Of a DNA stretch of 64,000 nt, positions 36,980-46,826 are shown one piece after another. The notes beneath the pieces were generated by a model. That model did no database searches. It was not told where the DNA came from and saw only the letters and a list, made by a program, of their open reading frames with translations. The stretch comes from Lentzea indica (GTDB lineage: Bacteria > Actinomycetota > Actinomycetes > Mycobacteriales > Pseudonocardiaceae): the NCBI RefSeq assembly GCF_012184385.1, contig NZ_VSRL01000004.1:40736-104735 (forward strand). Direction: 5' to 3'. The translations under genes and the position numbers were made by a program. How positions within the stretch are numbered: position 1 is the stretch's first letter; each line of letters starts with the position of its first letter.

Positions 36980-37603
36980 ATGCTCAGTGCGATGGCAGCT
37001 ACGGGTTTGGCACTGTCTCTTCTCGTCGCCCCGGAGGCGCCGAGCACAGCCGATGTGGTTCCGCCCGGCAAAATCACGGTCGACGTCGTCACGGTGAACG
37101 GTTCCGGCTGCCCCGCCGGAACGGCGGCGGTCGCTGTCGCCGACGACAACACGGCATTCACGGTCACCTACAGCGACTACACGGCACAGGCCGGTGCGGG
37201 ATCGACACCGACGCAGTTCCGCAAGAACTGCCAGCTGAACCTGCGCGTGCACTACCCGCAGGGGTTCACCTTCGGGATCGCGAAGGCCGACTACCGCGGG
37301 TTCGCGCACTTACCCAGAGGCGCGAAGGGCATGCAACGCGCCAGCTACTACTTCTCCGGCTCGTCCTCGACGGGCACGAGCACGCACAACATCCCCGGCC
37401 CCAAGAGCGACAACTGGCAGTTCACCGACTCCACCGACGTCGCGGAGATCGTCTTCGCGCCCTGCGGGATGGTGCGGCACCTCAACGTCAACACCGAGGT
37501 CCGCGCGTTCACGAACTCCTCGAACCAGCCGGCGTTCGTGTCGATGGACTCCACCGACGGCAGCGTCAACACCCGCTACCAGTTCGCCTGGAAGCGATGC
37601 TGA
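36980..37603 (+). CDS. Secreted DUF4360 protein, copy 1
   Basis: 207 residues. A signal segment (MLSAMAATGLALSLLVAPEAPS) is followed by a DUF4360 domain: ITVDVVTVNGSGCPAGTAAV, FTVTYSDYTAQAG, FRKNCQLNLRV, and a C-terminal GSVNTRYQFAWKRC with paired cysteines. The family is secreted by actinomycetes and fungi and has no settled function. A second copy with the same layout lies at 38719. The start is ATG 36980 behind GAAAGG. Confidence 0.88.
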   Translation: MLSAMAATGLALSLLVAPEAPSTADVVPPGKITVDVVTVNGSGCPAGTAAVAVADDNTAFTVTYSDYTAQAGAGSTPTQFRKNCQLNLRVHYPQGFTFGIAKADYRGFAHLPRGAKGMQRASYYFSGSSSTGTSTHNIPGPKSDNWQFTDSTDVAEIVFAPCGMVRHLNVNTEVRAFTNSSNQPAFVSMDSTDGSVNTRYQFAWKRC

Positions 37604-37805
37604 GCCAAAATGATCACGGAGCGCGCCCGGCGTTCTACTGAAAGTGAGCGCCGGGGCCTCTCACCGTGACCCGGACGTGACTTTTGACGGGTGAGTCAAC
37701 CAGGCGATTGCTTCCTCCGTATACCCATGTAGATTCCCGCACACCTCGACGACCATTCGGGTGACCGTCGTTGGAATCGCGCGCTGGACGCGAAACGGAG
37801 GCAGC

Positions 37806-38318
37806 ATGCAGGCGAACGCCCAGACCGCCCAGGTCGACGACCTGACACTCATCGCGCTGCCCACCGCGGTGAACTGCGCGGATCTGTTCGTGCGCTTCAC
37901 GCTCAGCGAGTGGCGGCTGCGCAACATGATCGCGGACTGCTCCGGCATCGCGTGTGCGCTCGTCGAGGCGGCCATCGACTCCGCGGATCCCAAGACCTCG
38001 CGGTTGATCACGCTGCGGTTGCGGTTGAGCGGCGACTACCTCGTCGTCGAGCTGGAGGCGGCCAGGTTCACGATGCCGCCGACCTCTCCCGATCTGCGCA
38101 CCGGCGAGCTGCAGCTCGGTGGTGGGGTCAAGCTGATCTGGTGTGAGCTCCCGCTGCCGACCGGCGTGAACGCCAACGCGGTGCCGCTGCCCCGGCGTGA
38201 GCCGCGCCGCTCCCCCGCCGCCGAGGCGCTGGGCGACGAGCCGGACGTCGATCCCGAGCTCATCCAGCGCATCCTCTTCGGTCTCGGCGGCTCGATGGGC
38301 AACGGCAACCAGCGGTAA
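37806..38318 (+). CDS. Degenerate RsbW-like ATPase-fold protein
   Basis: 170 residues. The segment LFVRFTLSEWRLRNMIADCSGIACALVEAAIDSADP aligns by eye with the first helices of actinomycete anti-sigma ATPases, but the N-box Asn-rich helix and glycine-rich G boxes are not conserved. It is probably a non-catalytic binding module. A C-terminal Arg/Pro-rich linker leads to a short helix (PELIQRILFGLGGSM). The start is ATG 37806 after GGAGG. It sits alone between the two DUF4360 genes and is followed by a strong terminator. Confidence 0.6.
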   Translation: MQANAQTAQVDDLTLIALPTAVNCADLFVRFTLSEWRLRNMIADCSGIACALVEAAIDSADPKTSRLITLRLRLSGDYLVVELEAARFTMPPTSPDLRTGELQLGGGVKLIWCELPLPTGVNANAVPLPRREPRRSPAAEALGDEPDVDPELIQRILFGLGGSMGNGNQR

Positions 38319-38342
38319 ACCGCTCCAGCACGAGTTTCACCC

Positions 38343-38376
38343 ACAAGGGCGCATCCATCGGTGGATGCGCCCTTGT
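38343..38376 (+). terminator. Rho-independent terminator after the ATPase-fold gene
   Basis: A perfect 15-bp stem (ACAAGGGCGCATCCA and its complement) with a TCGG tetraloop, 24 bases beyond the stop at 38318. Confidence 0.85.
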
Positions 38377-38718
38377 CGTGTCCGCCGGTTCACAGGTGTG
38401 GACACTTCACCAATTGAGTTCCGCATCTCAGACCCCCACTACTCCGTTCGAGGCGTGTTACATTCGCGCACGGCCTGGAGCATCAGGTTTCTGAATAGCG
38501 TTCTTTCGGTACGGATGGCAATTAACCGACGACGCCTCCAGACTGCACTTTGGTGCAGTAACCGATCGAACACAAAAGGTAACAAATGGTCGATGCGCAT
38601 TCACCTGCGCTAACGCCCGGCAATGTTGCTCTGGTTGGCGGACGTTCGTTAACACCCTTTCCGATACGGTCTCGTACCACGCCGCCCGACATGTCCTGCA
38701 CATTCGGAAAGGTGTCCC
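38377..38718 (+). promoter_or_regulatory. 342-bp gene-free region with an inverted repeat upstream of DUF4360 copy 2
   Basis: No convincing ORF is present. The region is less GC-rich than its surroundings and holds a perfect inverted repeat, ACTGCAC-TTTG-GTGCAGT, at 38542-38559. A ribosome site GGAAAGG precedes the ATG at 38719. Long upstream regions before both DUF4360 genes suggest regulated expression, although the motifs of the two regions differ. Confidence 0.5.
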
Positions 38719-39345
38719 ATGATTAGCACGTTGGCTGCGGCCGGCTTGGCTCTGTCCACCATCGTCTTTCCCCCGGTCGCGGATCCGCCCCCGACGGGCC
38801 AGATCACCATCGACGTCGTCACGGTCAACGGCTCCGGCTGCCGCATCGGCACGGCGGCCATCGCCGTCTCCCCTGACAACAAGGCTTTCACGGTCACCTA
38901 CAGCGACTACATGGCCCAGGTCGGTCCTCAGTCGAAGCCGACCGACTTCAGGAAGAACTGCCAGCTGAACCTCAAGGTGAACGTGCCGGGCGGGTTCACC
39001 TACGGAATCGCGCAGGCCGACTACAGAGGCTTCGCCCACCTGGAAAGGGGAGCGAAGGGGACGCAAAAGGCGAGCTACTACTTCCAGGGAATGTCGGACA
39101 ACGACCAGCGGTCGAAGACCTGGAACGGCGCGCTGAGCGACGACTGGCAGGTCACGCACAAGACCGACGTCGCGTCCATCATCTACCACCCCTGCGGCGC
39201 GAAGCGGAACTTCAACATCAACACCGAGCTGCGGGTGGACAAGGGCACGTCAGACCCGAAGAAGACCAGCTTCATGGCGATGGACTCGACTGACGGCTCG
39301 ATCGAGACCATCTACCACTTCGCGTGGAAGAAGTGCCCCAAGTAA
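38719..39345 (+). CDS. Secreted DUF4360 protein, copy 2
   Basis: 208 residues, a clear paralogue of the gene at 36980. Shared blocks are VDVVTVNGSGC, FTVTYSDY, FRKNCQLNL, ADYRGFAHL, ASYYF and the cysteine-bearing end FAWKKC. Signal segment: residues 1-20. The central region between ASYYF and the last third diverges most, so the copies may bind different partners. It is followed by a bidirectional terminator. Confidence 0.88.
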   Translation: MISTLAAAGLALSTIVFPPVADPPPTGQITIDVVTVNGSGCRIGTAAIAVSPDNKAFTVTYSDYMAQVGPQSKPTDFRKNCQLNLKVNVPGGFTYGIAQADYRGFAHLERGAKGTQKASYYFQGMSDNDQRSKTWNGALSDDWQVTHKTDVASIIYHPCGAKRNFNINTELRVDKGTSDPKKTSFMAMDSTDGSIETIYHFAWKKCPK

Positions 39346-39390
39346 GAACAGGCAAGCAGGAACGGTCGACAGCATCCAGGCAAGGCCGCC

Positions 39391-39429
39391 AGGCCCCTTG
39401 GTCTCCTGCCGAACGAGACCAAGGGGCCT
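39391..39429. terminator. Bidirectional terminator between convergent genes
   Basis: A 15-bp stem (AGGCCCCTTGGTCTC and its complement) with a 9-base loop, flanked by T-rich and A-rich bases, between DUF4360 copy 2 and the opposing peptidase gene. Confidence 0.85.
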
Positions 39430-39443
39430 TCTGCTGTGCCAAA

Positions 39444-40271
39444 TCAGATGTTCTGGTTCGCGAAGCCCTTGGTCGCGATCTTCGACAGCATGCTCTGCCA
39501 CACCGACGAACTGGTGTGCGGGTCGCCCGTCACGCCTAGCTTCGACTTGAGACCGTTGAACGCGTTCTGCGTGTTCGTGCCCCAGTCGCCGTCGATCACC
39601 AGACCGGAAGCGCGGAAGTTGTTGCACACGGCCTGGACGAACTTGGTGTCGGACTCGGAGTCCTTGAGCACGCGGACCGGCATGCCACCGAAGTCGGAGT
39701 GGATGTGGTCGGCGTGGTCGGCGTTGTACCAGCCGTCGAGCACGTAGCGGAACCGGCGGCGGCACACGGCCTCCGTCGCGAGGTAACGCTTGCGGATCGC
39801 GGCGTTGCTCGATGCGTGGTGCTTGTCGAGCGGCGAGATGGTGTTGCCGCCGGACCAGCGGACGTGGTCGAGGTCCATCGCGGTGCCGGCGCCGTGCTGG
39901 CCGGGCTTGTTGACGTAGAAACCGGCGGAGACGATGTAGCTGATCGAGCCGTAGCCCGACGACAGCGAGCGCAGGTCCCGGATCCAGGCGACGAGCGCGT
40001 TGTAGAACGCGTCGGTGGCCTGCCAGTTGCGCGCGGTGGTGTTGCCGCGGTTGGAGCGCCAGTAGTAGACGGGCGTGCCGTCGATCTTCTGGAACGTCAT
40101 CATGGCCAGCGCACCGGCCTCGGCGGCCTGGATCTCCGCCTCGGTGTGCTGATCGTTGATCTTCGGGTCGGCACTGGCCAGCCCCGGCGCGATGGTGGAC
40201 AGACCGGCGAGACCGGCGACGGCCGCCGCGCCCGTGACGAAGCCGCGCCGTGTGACGTTGTTCTCGAACAC
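39444..40271 (-). CDS. Tat-exported extensin-like/M15-type peptidase with peptidoglycan-binding tail
   Basis: 275 residues. Twin-arginine signal VTRRGFVTGAAAVAG. The domain at about 60-205 has HGAGTAMDLDHV and HADHIHSDFGG, the His/Asp zinc ligands of D-Ala-D-Ala carboxypeptidase-like (extensin-like) enzymes. The last ~65 residues (LVIDGDWGTNTQNAFNGLKSKLG) form a peptidoglycan-binding-like module. The likely role is cell-wall peptide cleavage. The start is GTG 40269-40271 behind GGGAG. Confidence 0.82.
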   Translation of the reverse strand: MFENNVTRRGFVTGAAAVAGLAGLSTIAPGLASADPKINDQHTEAEIQAAEAGALAMMTFQKIDGTPVYYWRSNRGNTTARNWQATDAFYNALVAWIRDLRSLSSGYGSISYIVSAGFYVNKPGQHGAGTAMDLDHVRWSGGNTISPLDKHHASSNAAIRKRYLATEAVCRRRFRYVLDGWYNADHADHIHSDFGGMPVRVLKDSESDTKFVQAVCNNFRASGLVIDGDWGTNTQNAFNGLKSKLGVTGDPHTSSSVWQSMLSKIATKGFANQNI

Positions 40272-40400
40272 CCCAGTTCTCCCTCTGTGTTCTGGCCGGA
40301 GGGAACAGGAGGAAGGCCTGTCTCACCAACCGGCGCGAGGGAGTCTAGAGATCACGATCAGAACGGGGAATCGCGTCTGACCTGCGATTTTCCTTTGTCT

Positions 40401-41303
40401 TTACCGCACGGAGCCGAGCACGCGGATCAGGTTCTTCTCGGTGTCGTTGCCGAGCTTTTCCAGCGCCAGCTTGGCCACCGGTGCCCCGAGCTTCGCCAGC
40501 CCGTTGAACTCGACGTGGGCGTGGTAGCTGATCCTGGTCGTGCCTGGTGCCGAACCCGGGGTGATCGAGATGTCGTCCGTGGAGGTGGCGGTGTCGTTGC
40601 GGCCCACGAACCGCAGGCCGTCCGGGTCGTCGCGGGTCAGTTCGTACACCAGCTCGGCCTTGCGGCCGAAGAACGCCGACACGTTGTGCCACCGCGCGCC
40701 GACCTTCACCGGTCCTTCGTCGAGACGCGTGCACGACACGGTGCCCGGATCCCACTGCTCGGCGCGGGCGAAGTCGCGCAGGTACTCGACGACGCCCTCG
40801 GGCGAGGACGCGACGGTGAACGTGCGCTCGACGTCGACACCGGAAATGGGCGGCGCGTTGAAGGCCTGTGGCGCAAGGCGAAGCCGGTGCTGGTCGACGA
40901 CACCCGCCTGGCCCTCGGCGCGGCGCAGCAACCGGTCCAGCCGTTCCGCGTCGACACCAGGCAACGTTTGCAGCGTCCGCCACATCGCGGCCTTGCCCTC
41001 GATGCCGATGCGCAGGGTCTCGAGCTCCAGCACGTCGCTCAGCGGCGAGCGGCCCAGCACCCTGCCGTTGAACTTGAGCCTGCCCGCCTTCTCGGTGAGC
41101 CAGCCGATCGCCGCCTTGTGCGGGCGCGGCTCGACGCCGAACGAGCGCATGACGTCGAGCAGCTCCTTGCGGTCGGCCTCGATGTCGTCCGCGAGCACGC
41201 GCAGTTCGGGGTGTGTGCGGCTGATGCGGCGGGCGAGTTCAGTGCCCGCCATCGCTCCGGCGAGGTGGTCGTTGAGGTAGATGCCCAGCAGCTCCGTGTT
41301 CAC
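40401..41303 (-). CDS. Ferritin-like four-helix domain fused to an SRPBCC domain
   Basis: 300 residues. Residues 1-150 are long helices (LNDHLAGAMAGTELARRISR, LADDIEADRKELLDVMRSFG) resembling ferritin-like proteins, though the canonical ExxH iron pairs are not obvious. Residues ~155-295 are an SRPBCC/polyketide-cyclase fold (VERTFTVASSPEGVVEYLRDFARAEQWDPG to GTTRISYHAHVEF). The fusion suggests a helical docking domain with a lipid- or hydrophobe-binding cup. It lies 27 bases downstream of a DNA-binding protein gene on the same strand and may be its target. Function unknown. Confidence 0.7.
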   Translation of the reverse strand: MNTELLGIYLNDHLAGAMAGTELARRISRTHPELRVLADDIEADRKELLDVMRSFGVEPRPHKAAIGWLTEKAGRLKFNGRVLGRSPLSDVLELETLRIGIEGKAAMWRTLQTLPGVDAERLDRLLRRAEGQAGVVDQHRLRLAPQAFNAPPISGVDVERTFTVASSPEGVVEYLRDFARAEQWDPGTVSCTRLDEGPVKVGARWHNVSAFFGRKAELVYELTRDDPDGLRFVGRNDTATSTDDISITPGSAPGTTRISYHAHVEFNGLAKLGAPVAKLALEKLGNDTEKNLIRVLGSVR

Positions 41304-41330
41304 GCCGGTTGGTTACCCCCTGCCCCGTCA

Positions 41331-41837
41331 CTAGGAACCTGCCGGACCGAGCTGATATCCCTGGTTCCACAGGGTTTTGATCACCAGGCCGATCGGCGCG
41401 ATCCGCCGCCGCAACCGCATGATGTGCAGGTGCAGCGCGTTGCTGGTGTCGCCGTCCTTGGTGGGCAGGCACAGCAACAGGTCCTCGCGCGTGGTCAGCG
41501 AGCGGAAACGTCTGAGCAGCTCGGCGACGAGTGCGCGTTCGGTCGGCGACAGCACCACGGAACGCGAGCGGAACCGCAGGATGCCGGACATGTCCAGCTC
41601 CGGCACGGCGTACCGCGCCGCGCGGGCGCGCAACATCGCGATGCGCACGGCGAGGTCCTGGTGCGCCACGGGCGCGCGGACCCAGTCCTCTCGCATGTCC
41701 GTCAGCACGGGCGCGGGCACGTTCTTCTCCAGCACCAGCAGGCACAACGTCCCGCTGCGCTGGCACGCCTCCCGTGCCGCCGCGTCCACCGGCCAGCGCA
41801 CGACCTCGACGGGCAGTTGGTTCACCAGGTTCGACAT
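41331..41837 (-). CDS. Winged-helix transcriptional regulator lacking a receiver domain
   Basis: 168 residues. The C-terminal ~100 residues match the OmpR-type DNA-binding domain (VVLSPTERALVAELLRRF, LHLHIMRLRRRIAPIGLVIKTLWNQGYQL). The N-terminal ~65 residues have no phospho-acceptor site and may bind a ligand. The start is ATG 41835-41837. Its downstream neighbour is the ferritin-like/SRPBCC gene, probably in the same operon. Confidence 0.8.
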   Translation of the reverse strand: MSNLVNQLPVEVVRWPVDAAAREACQRSGTLCLLVLEKNVPAPVLTDMREDWVRAPVAHQDLAVRIAMLRARAARYAVPELDMSGILRFRSRSVVLSPTERALVAELLRRFRSLTTREDLLLCLPTKDGDTSNALHLHIMRLRRRIAPIGLVIKTLWNQGYQLGPAGS

Positions 41838-41911
41838 ACGTCCACTTCCGCTTGTCCACCACGGAGAGCACCGACCCAGCCTTCGGCTTTCGTGGACGGT
41901 AGACGCGCCTG

Positions 41912-43173
41912 CTATTTCCGCTCTATCGCATGCATCGGTTCCAGAATGATCGGCTGCGTGCGACGGCCGGTGACGATGTTCCACGCCCATTGCGTCAGCA
42001 CCGCGACCCGGTTGCGCCACCCGACCAGGAACGCGATGTGCACGACGGCCCACGCCACCTTGCCGGTCAGGCCCTTCAGCCGCAGCTTCTTGATGTCGGC
42101 GACGGCGTCACCAGGCGAGATCGTCGCCATCGTGCCGAGGTCGAGGTACTTGAACGGCTTGGTCTCCCGCCCGTTCAGGCGTGCTTTGATCACGCTGGCG
42201 ACGTGGTGCCCTTCCTGGATGGCGGGCTCGGCGATCCCCGGCAGGTCGTTCAGGTTCACCATGTCGCCGATCGCGTAGACCTCGCGAGTCACGGAACAGT
42301 CCGAGGGATTCACCAGAATCCGGCCCTTGCGATCGACCTCAGCGCCGGTGGCCTCGGCGAGCTTGCGCGCCAGCGGAGAAGCCTGCACACCGGCCGCCCA
42401 GATGATCGTCCGCGCCTCGACCCTGTCGCCGTCCTTGGTGGTGAGGCCTTCGGCGTCCACCGACTCGACCGCGGCACCGACCATCACGGTCACGCCGAGC
42501 TGCTCCAGCTTCATCCGCGTGTGCTCCCGCAGTGGCGCCGAGAACGGCGGCAGCACGTGCGGCACGGCGTCCAGCAGCGTGATCCGGATGTCCCGCGGAT
42601 CGATCTCGCGGAACTGCCCCTTCAACGCCCGCCGCGCGAGGTCCGCGAGCTGCCCCGCCAGCTCGACACCGGTCGGTCCCGCTCCGACCACCGCGAACGA
42701 CAGCCACTGCTTCGGATCGTCGGCCGCCACCGCCGTCTCGAACGCCCGCAGGAGCTTCGAGCGCAGGCCGATCGCCTGTTCCAGGGTCTTCATCGGCGGC
42801 GCCGACTCCGCCCAGTCGTCGTGCCCGAAGTAGCTGTCGCGTGCTCCTGCCGCCACGACCAGCGTGTCGTACTCGACCTGGCGTGACGTCCCGTCCGGCA
42901 GGTGACGTGGACTCGCCGGTTGGCCGCGTCGAACCCGGTCACCTCGCCGAGGAGCACACGGGCGTTGCGCTGCTTGCGCAGGATCGCCCGGAACGCCGGC
43001 GCGATGTCGCCCGAGGGCAGCAACGCGGTCGCCACCTGATAGAGCAACGGCTGGAACAGGTGGTGGTTCGTGCGGTCGATCAACGTGACCTCGGCGTCCG
43101 CGCGCTTCAGCCCGCGCACGACGCCCAGCCCGCCGAACCCGCCACCGACAACGACTACCCGGTGCTTGCCCAT
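41912..43173 (-). CDS. ndh: Type II NADH dehydrogenase-like FAD oxidoreductase, frameshifted
   Basis: About 420 residues after correction. It resembles NDH-2, which passes electrons from NADH to quinone without pumping. The FAD motif [12 protein letters not shown] is at the N-terminus, the NAD motif [13 protein letters not shown] near residue 155, and the FAD-contact YAIGDMV near 300; a hydrophobic C-terminal segment may bind the membrane. The N-terminal ~90 residues and the rest are in different frames; one base is missing near 42904 and its restoration gives [12 protein letters not shown]. It is divergent from the FAD-Rieske gene. Confidence 0.86.
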
Positions 43174-43182
43174 GCAGGTCGC

Positions 43183-43206
43183 ATACCCACTCCGGACGCC
43201 GGGTAT
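43183..43206. promoter_or_regulatory. Inverted repeat between ndh and the FAD-Rieske gene
   Basis: ATACCC (43183-43188) and GGGTAT (43201-43206), 12 bases apart, fill the 42-bp gap between the divergent starts. They could be paired -10-like elements or an operator for a redox regulator. Confidence 0.4.
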
Positions 43207-43215
43207 CCGGCCGCC

Positions 43216-44691
43216 ATGACGACCACCGCTGACCAGTCGCTCTGGCTTGCCGCGCTCGACGCACCCCGGCCACCTCTGACCGGCGAGCACACCTACGACG
43301 TGGCCGTGGTCGGCGGTGGCATCACCGGCCTCACCACCGCGTTGCTGCTCAAGCGCCGCGGCCTGAACGTCGTGGTGCTGGAGGCCGGCCACGTGGCGTC
43401 CGGCGTGTCCGGCAACAACACCGCCAAGGTCACCGCACTCCAGTCCACTGTGTACTCGATGATCCGGCGCACCCACGGCCTGGCCGCCGCCATCGACTAC
43501 GCCACGGCGTCCCTGGCGGCCGTGGCCCAGGTCGCGGACCTGGTGAAGCTCGAAGAAATCTCCTGCGACCTGCGCCGCGCCCCTGCCGTGACCTACGCCT
43601 ACACCGAGTCCGAGGTGCGGGCGGTCGACCACGAGCTGATCGCGGCCCGCCAGGTCGGCCTGCCGGTGCGCGGAACCGTCGACGTCGGCCTGCCGTTCGA
43701 GGTGCACGCGGCGGTCCGGCTGGACGACCAGATCGCGCTGCACCCGGTGAAGTACCTGCAGGGCCTCGCCCAGGCGATCGACGGCGGCGGTAGCAGGGTC
43801 TGCGAGAACAGCCGCGTGATCGACGTGACAGGACATCGTCTGTCCACAGCGGACGGTCGCGTCGACGCCGAGAAGATCGTGATCGCCACGCACTACCCGA
43901 CGCTCGACCGGGGTCTGTACTTCGCCCGCATGGAACTCACCCGCGCCTACTGCATCGCGGCCAGAGTCGCCACCCCGCCGCAGTCCCTCGCGATCAGCAC
44001 CGGCAGCCCGTCGTGGTCGGTGGCGGCGCACGGGGACAAGCTGATCGTCGCCGGCCAGAGCCACCCGACCGGCAGGCCCGCCGTGGAACCGTTCCGCAGG
44101 CTGGAGGACTTCGCGCGAAAGCACTGGCAGGTCGAGGAGATCACGCACCGCTGGTCGGCGCAGGACCCGACCTCCTACGACCACCTGCCGATGATCGGCA
44201 GCTACACGCCGGGCAGCACGACGCTGTTCACCGCCACCGGCTACATGAAGTGGGGCCTGACCAGCGGCACGTTCGCGGCGTCACTGCTCGCGGACCTGGT
44301 GACCGGCAAGCCGAACGACCTCGCCGAGCGGTTCAGCCCGCATCGGCTGTCGGTGAAGTCGTTGCCGGAGCTGGTGAAGAAGAACGCCGAGGTGGCGGTG
44401 GAGTTCGTCGGCGACCGCGTGCTGCCCGCCGACGCCACCTCCAGCGAGAACCTGCCGCGCGACCACGCCCACGTGATCCGTGACGGCCTGGGCAAGACCG
44501 GTGTCTACCGGGACGACGACGGGCAGCTGCACGCGGTGTCGTTGCGCTGTACGCACCTCGGCTGCCTGGTGCGGTTCAACGCCGCCGAACGCAGCTGGGA
44601 CTGCCCGTGCCACGGCTCGCGGTTCGACGTCGACGGCGCGGTGCTGGAGGGGCCTGCAACCAAGCCCCTCCCCAAGCGCAAACCTCGCTAG
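43216..44691 (+). CDS. FAD-dependent oxidoreductase with C-terminal Rieske domain
   Basis: 491 residues. A DAO-like flavoprotein (about 1-390) begins with [13 protein letters not shown] and contains [14 protein letters not shown] and the conserved HLPMIG block. The last ~85 residues are a Rieske [2Fe-2S] domain with CTHLGC and CPCHGSRFD ligands. Electron transfer between FAD and the cluster is expected; substrate unknown. It is divergent from the NDH-2-like gene, suggesting a shared redox role. Its last 4 bases overlap the opposing paaZ stop. Confidence 0.88.
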   Translation: MTTTADQSLWLAALDAPRPPLTGEHTYDVAVVGGGITGLTTALLLKRRGLNVVVLEAGHVASGVSGNNTAKVTALQSTVYSMIRRTHGLAAAIDYATASLAAVAQVADLVKLEEISCDLRRAPAVTYAYTESEVRAVDHELIAARQVGLPVRGTVDVGLPFEVHAAVRLDDQIALHPVKYLQGLAQAIDGGGSRVCENSRVIDVTGHRLSTADGRVDAEKIVIATHYPTLDRGLYFARMELTRAYCIAARVATPPQSLAISTGSPSWSVAAHGDKLIVAGQSHPTGRPAVEPFRRLEDFARKHWQVEEITHRWSAQDPTSYDHLPMIGSYTPGSTTLFTATGYMKWGLTSGTFAASLLADLVTGKPNDLAERFSPHRLSVKSLPELVKKNAEVAVEFVGDRVLPADATSSENLPRDHAHVIRDGLGKTGVYRDDDGQLHAVSLRCTHLGCLVRFNAAERSWDCPCHGSRFDVDGAVLEGPATKPLPKRKPR

Positions 44692-46707
44692 CTCTTGGAA
44701 ACCAACGTCAGCACGTCGTAGCGCGCCACCGACTCGCCCTTCTGGTTCACCACATCGGCGTCCCAGCGGACCTCGCCGTACTCCTGGTCCTCGCGCGGCG
44801 TGATCTGCTTGACCGTCAGCGTCACCGTGAGCGTGTCGCCGGGGAACGTCGGCGTGAGGAACCGCAGGTTCTCCAAGCCGTAGTTCGCGAGCACCGGACC
44901 GGGCTCCGGCGAGACGAACAGACCCGCCGCGAACGACACCACGAGGTAGCCGTGCGCGACCCGGCCGCCGAAGAACGGGTTGGCCGCGGCGGCTTCCTCG
45001 TCCATGTGCGCGTAGAACGTGTCGCCGGTGAACTCGGCGAAGTGCTCGATGTCCGCCAGGGTCACCTCGCGCGGCCCGGCCACGACCGTGTCGCCCAGCC
45101 GCAGCTCGGCCAGCGTCTTGCGGAACGGGTGCACCGGCTCCTCACGACGAGGCGCCCCGGTGACCAGCGGTTCGTGACCGCAGCCAACGTGCGCGGGCTG
45201 CCCTGCACGGCCGTGCGCTGCATGTGGTGCAGCACGCCGCGCATGCCACCCATCTCCTCGCCGCCACCGGCACGGCCAGGACCACCGTGCACCAGCATCG
45301 GCAACGGCGACCCGTGCCCTGTCGACTCGCCGGCGTCCTCGCGGTCCAGCACCAGCAACCGGCCGTGCCACGGCGCCACGCCGATCACGACGTCGCGCAC
45401 GAAGTCGGTGTCCGCCGAGACGATCGACCCGACCAGCGAACCGGCACCGCGAGCCGCCAGCGTGACAGCGTCGTCCACCGAGTCGTAGGGCATCAGCGTG
45501 GACACCGGTCCGAACGCCTCGACCTCGTGTGGCTGCACGGCGTCGGCGGCGGCGCGCAGCAACATCGGCGACATGAACGCCCCGCGCTCGGCATCAGCGT
45601 CCACAAGAGACAGAGCACCGTCGCCGTGGACGACAGAAGCGCTCTCCTGCAACGCCTTCAGCGACCGCCGAACCTCCTCGCGCTGCTCCAGACCGGCCAG
45701 CGCGCCCATCTTCACGGACTTGTCGGCCGGGTTGCCGATCACGACCTCGGCCAGCTTCGACGCGGTCGCCTCAGCCACCGCGTCGATCAACGAGGCGGGC
45801 ACCAGCGCACGCCGGATCGCGGTGCACTTCTGCCCCGCCTTGGTCGTCATCTCGGACACCAGCTGACCGACGAACAGGTCGAACTCGGGCGTGCCCGGCG
45901 ACGCGTCCGGTCCCAGGATCGAGCAGTTCAGCGAGTCGGCCTCCGCGTTGAACCGCACTGACGACCGGATCACGGCCTGGTGGGTGCGCAGGTGCTGGGC
46001 CGTCGACGCGGACCCGGTGAAGCCGACCAGGTCCTGCGGGGTCAGGTGGTCCAGCAGGTCGCCGGCGGAACCGCAGACCAGCTGCAGCGACCCCTCCGGC
46101 AGCAGACCGGACGCGAGCATCAGCTCGACCAGCTTCTCGGTCACGTACGCCGTCTGGGACGCGGGCTTGATCAGTGACGGAACACCGGCGATGAACGCGG
46201 GCGCGAACTTCTCGAGCGGTCCCCACATGGGGAAGTTGAAGGCGTTGATCTGAACGGCGACACCGCGCAACGGCGTGCAGATGTGCTGGCCCACGAACGT
46301 GCCGCCGCGTCCCAGGGGCTCCACGGGGCCGTCGACGTAGACCTTGTCGTTCGGCAGCTCTCGCTTGGCCTTGGACGCGTACCCGAGCAGCACGCCGAAG
46401 CCGCCGTCGATGTCGATCCACGAGTCGACCTGGTGGCGCCGGAGCGCGCGGACAGCGCGTACAGCTCGGCCTTGTGCTCCTTCAGATACAGGCCGAGAGC
46501 CTTCAGCAGCTGCGCGCGCTGGTGGAACGTGAGCTCGCGCAACGCGGGCCCGCCGACCTCGCGGCCGTACCGCAGCGCCGCACCCATGTCGACGCCCGCG
46601 GACGAGATCCTGGCGATCTCCTCGCCCGTGACGGCGTCGTGCAACGGCGCGCCCTCGGCGTCCGGCGTGTGCCACCGGCCCGACACGTAACTGCGCAGCA
46701 AGCTCAT
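44688..46707 (-). CDS. paaZ: PaaZ-like bifunctional aldehyde dehydrogenase/enoyl-CoA hydratase, two frameshifts
   Basis: About 673 residues after correction, the usual PaaZ length. The N-terminal aldehyde dehydrogenase has INAFNFPMWGPLEK, FTGSASTAQHL and catalytic GQKCTA; the C-terminal MaoC domain has FTGDTFYAHMDEE and FGGRVAHGYL. PaaZ opens the oxepin-CoA ring in phenylacetate degradation and oxidises the semialdehyde. One base is missing at 46429-46431 and one in the CCCC run at 45155-45158; restoring both gives one open frame. The start ATG 46705-46707 follows AAGGG. No paaABCDE gene is in the window, so the enzyme may serve elsewhere. It is divergent from an AraC gene. Confidence 0.88.
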
Positions 46708-46826
46708 CGAGCCAACCCTTCTCACGCTGGGCCGGCGGGTCCGCGCCGACCTCGTTCCCGCACCGTAGCAGCGAACCCTCTCCGACGGACTTGCCTGATC
46801 GTCCCACCGCCAGGAGCATCGAGGGC

